Source of the DNA: Croceicoccus gelatinilyticus
GTDB lineage: Bacteria; Pseudomonadota; Alphaproteobacteria; Sphingomonadales; Sphingomonadaceae
Direction: 5' to 3'
NCBI RefSeq assembly: GCF_018398395.1
Contig: NZ_JAHCBF010000002.1
Coordinates: forward strand, 434,001-498,000
DNA length: 64,000 nucleotides
Both the position numbers and the translations under genes were made by a program. How positions within the stretch are numbered: the stretch's first letter is position 1; each line of letters opens with the position of its first letter. The notes below the pieces were generated by a model that saw nothing but the letters and a program-made list of their open reading frames with translations, was not told the DNA's origin and made no database searches. Of the stretch, positions 63,878 through 64,000 are shown one piece after another.

Positions 63878-64000
63878 TCAGTTACCGCCTTGCGGGGTCT
63901 TGGCAGCCGCCGTCTGCAGCGCATCGCGCTCTGCGGTCAGCGCCTCGACCTGTTCGGTCAGCGTGGCGACTTCGGCCTCGGCCTTCTCGGCGCGCTCCTC
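63878..64000 (-). CDS. Phage protein with C-terminal coiled coil (5' part outside window)
   Basis: The last 40 residues of a protein that continues beyond the window. They are one heptad helix (EERAEKAEAEVATLTEQVEAL) with a C-terminal tail (QTAAAKTPQGGN). The stop lies 4 bases before the next ATG. The rest cannot be judged here. Confidence 0.6.
   Translation of the reverse strand, partial: EERAEKAEAEVATLTEQVEALTAERDALQTAAAKTPQGGN

Larger units (their letters stand above)
43640..64000. mobile_element. Prophage, left end to right window edge (partial)
   Basis: From about 43.7 kb onward the genes change to phage tail, fibre, lysis and head-tail functions, nearly all on the minus strand and closely packed. 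Tail genes run right to left, ending in a lysis module at the left end. No integrase, terminase, portal or capsid gene is present, so the element continues to the right. The host junction is probably in the structured 43640-43735 region, but I find no tRNA or clear att core to fix it. Confidence 0.88.

Noticed and set aside
43640-64000. Phage integrase, repressor or terminase in the prophage part
   Set aside because: No such protein is encoded here; the element continues past the right edge, so their absence says nothing about completeness.

Overview
The window is high-GC alphaproteobacterial DNA, most likely from a member of the Sphingomonadales close to the Erythrobacteraceae. The lineage call is inferred from the combination of MipZ, a TonB-ExbB-ExbD-ExbD cluster, an Lhr-like DEXH helicase and the protein sequences themselves; no rRNA or tRNA gene is visible to confirm it.

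Layout. (1) 1-15.7 kb is core housekeeping: a truncated HisN-type phosphatase, a secreted cupin, PRPP synthetase, a GrpB-family protein, class II fructose-bisphosphatase (GlpX), homoserine dehydrogenase, an exported unknown protein, a tonB-exbB-exbD-exbD operon, an Lhr-like helicase, phosphoglucomutase/phosphomannomutase, a membrane J-domain protein, MipZ and PanC. (2) 15.7-36.9 kb, all on the minus strand, is a complete uptake [NiFe]-hydrogenase locus. hupS-hupL-hupE-hupC encode the membrane-bound enzyme. They are followed by an 18-gene run with almost no intergenic DNA: hupD-F-G-H-I-J-K, hypA-B-C-D-E, hupR-T-U-V, hypF and a DUF3422 membrane protein. HupS carries the six cysteines of an oxygen-tolerant proximal cluster. 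HupUV is an H2-sensing regulatory hydrogenase, HupT its kinase and HupR a sigma-54 activator. Both hup transcription units start with textbook -24/-12 sigma-54 promoters, preceded by matching 15-bp palindromes (GGAAAG-N3-CTTTCC or GGAAG-N4-CTTTCC), so the promoters, activator and H2 sensor form a closed regulatory circuit. (3) 37.1-43.6 kb is an RND efflux operon with a divergent TetR-type regulator and a palindromic operator between them. (4) 43.7 kb to the right edge is the left part of a siphovirus-like prophage read on the minus strand. From right to left it has head-tail connection genes, tail tube, a tail assembly chaperone with a programmed -1 frameshift (A AAA AAC), a small regulatory cassette, tape measure, a gene-transfer-agent-like tail-tip block (DUF2460, DUF2163, NlpC/P60, gpJ-like), two tail fibres, and a lysis module with membrane proteins, a GH108 muramidase and an overlapping Rz/Rz1-like spanin pair. 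Integrase, terminase, portal and capsid genes are not in the window.

The observations most worth following are the paired sigma-54 promoters with their shared palindromes, the DUF3422 gene translationally coupled to hypF at the end of the hydrogenase operon, the A AAA AAC frameshift site, and the regulatory cassette inserted between the tail chaperone and the tape measure.
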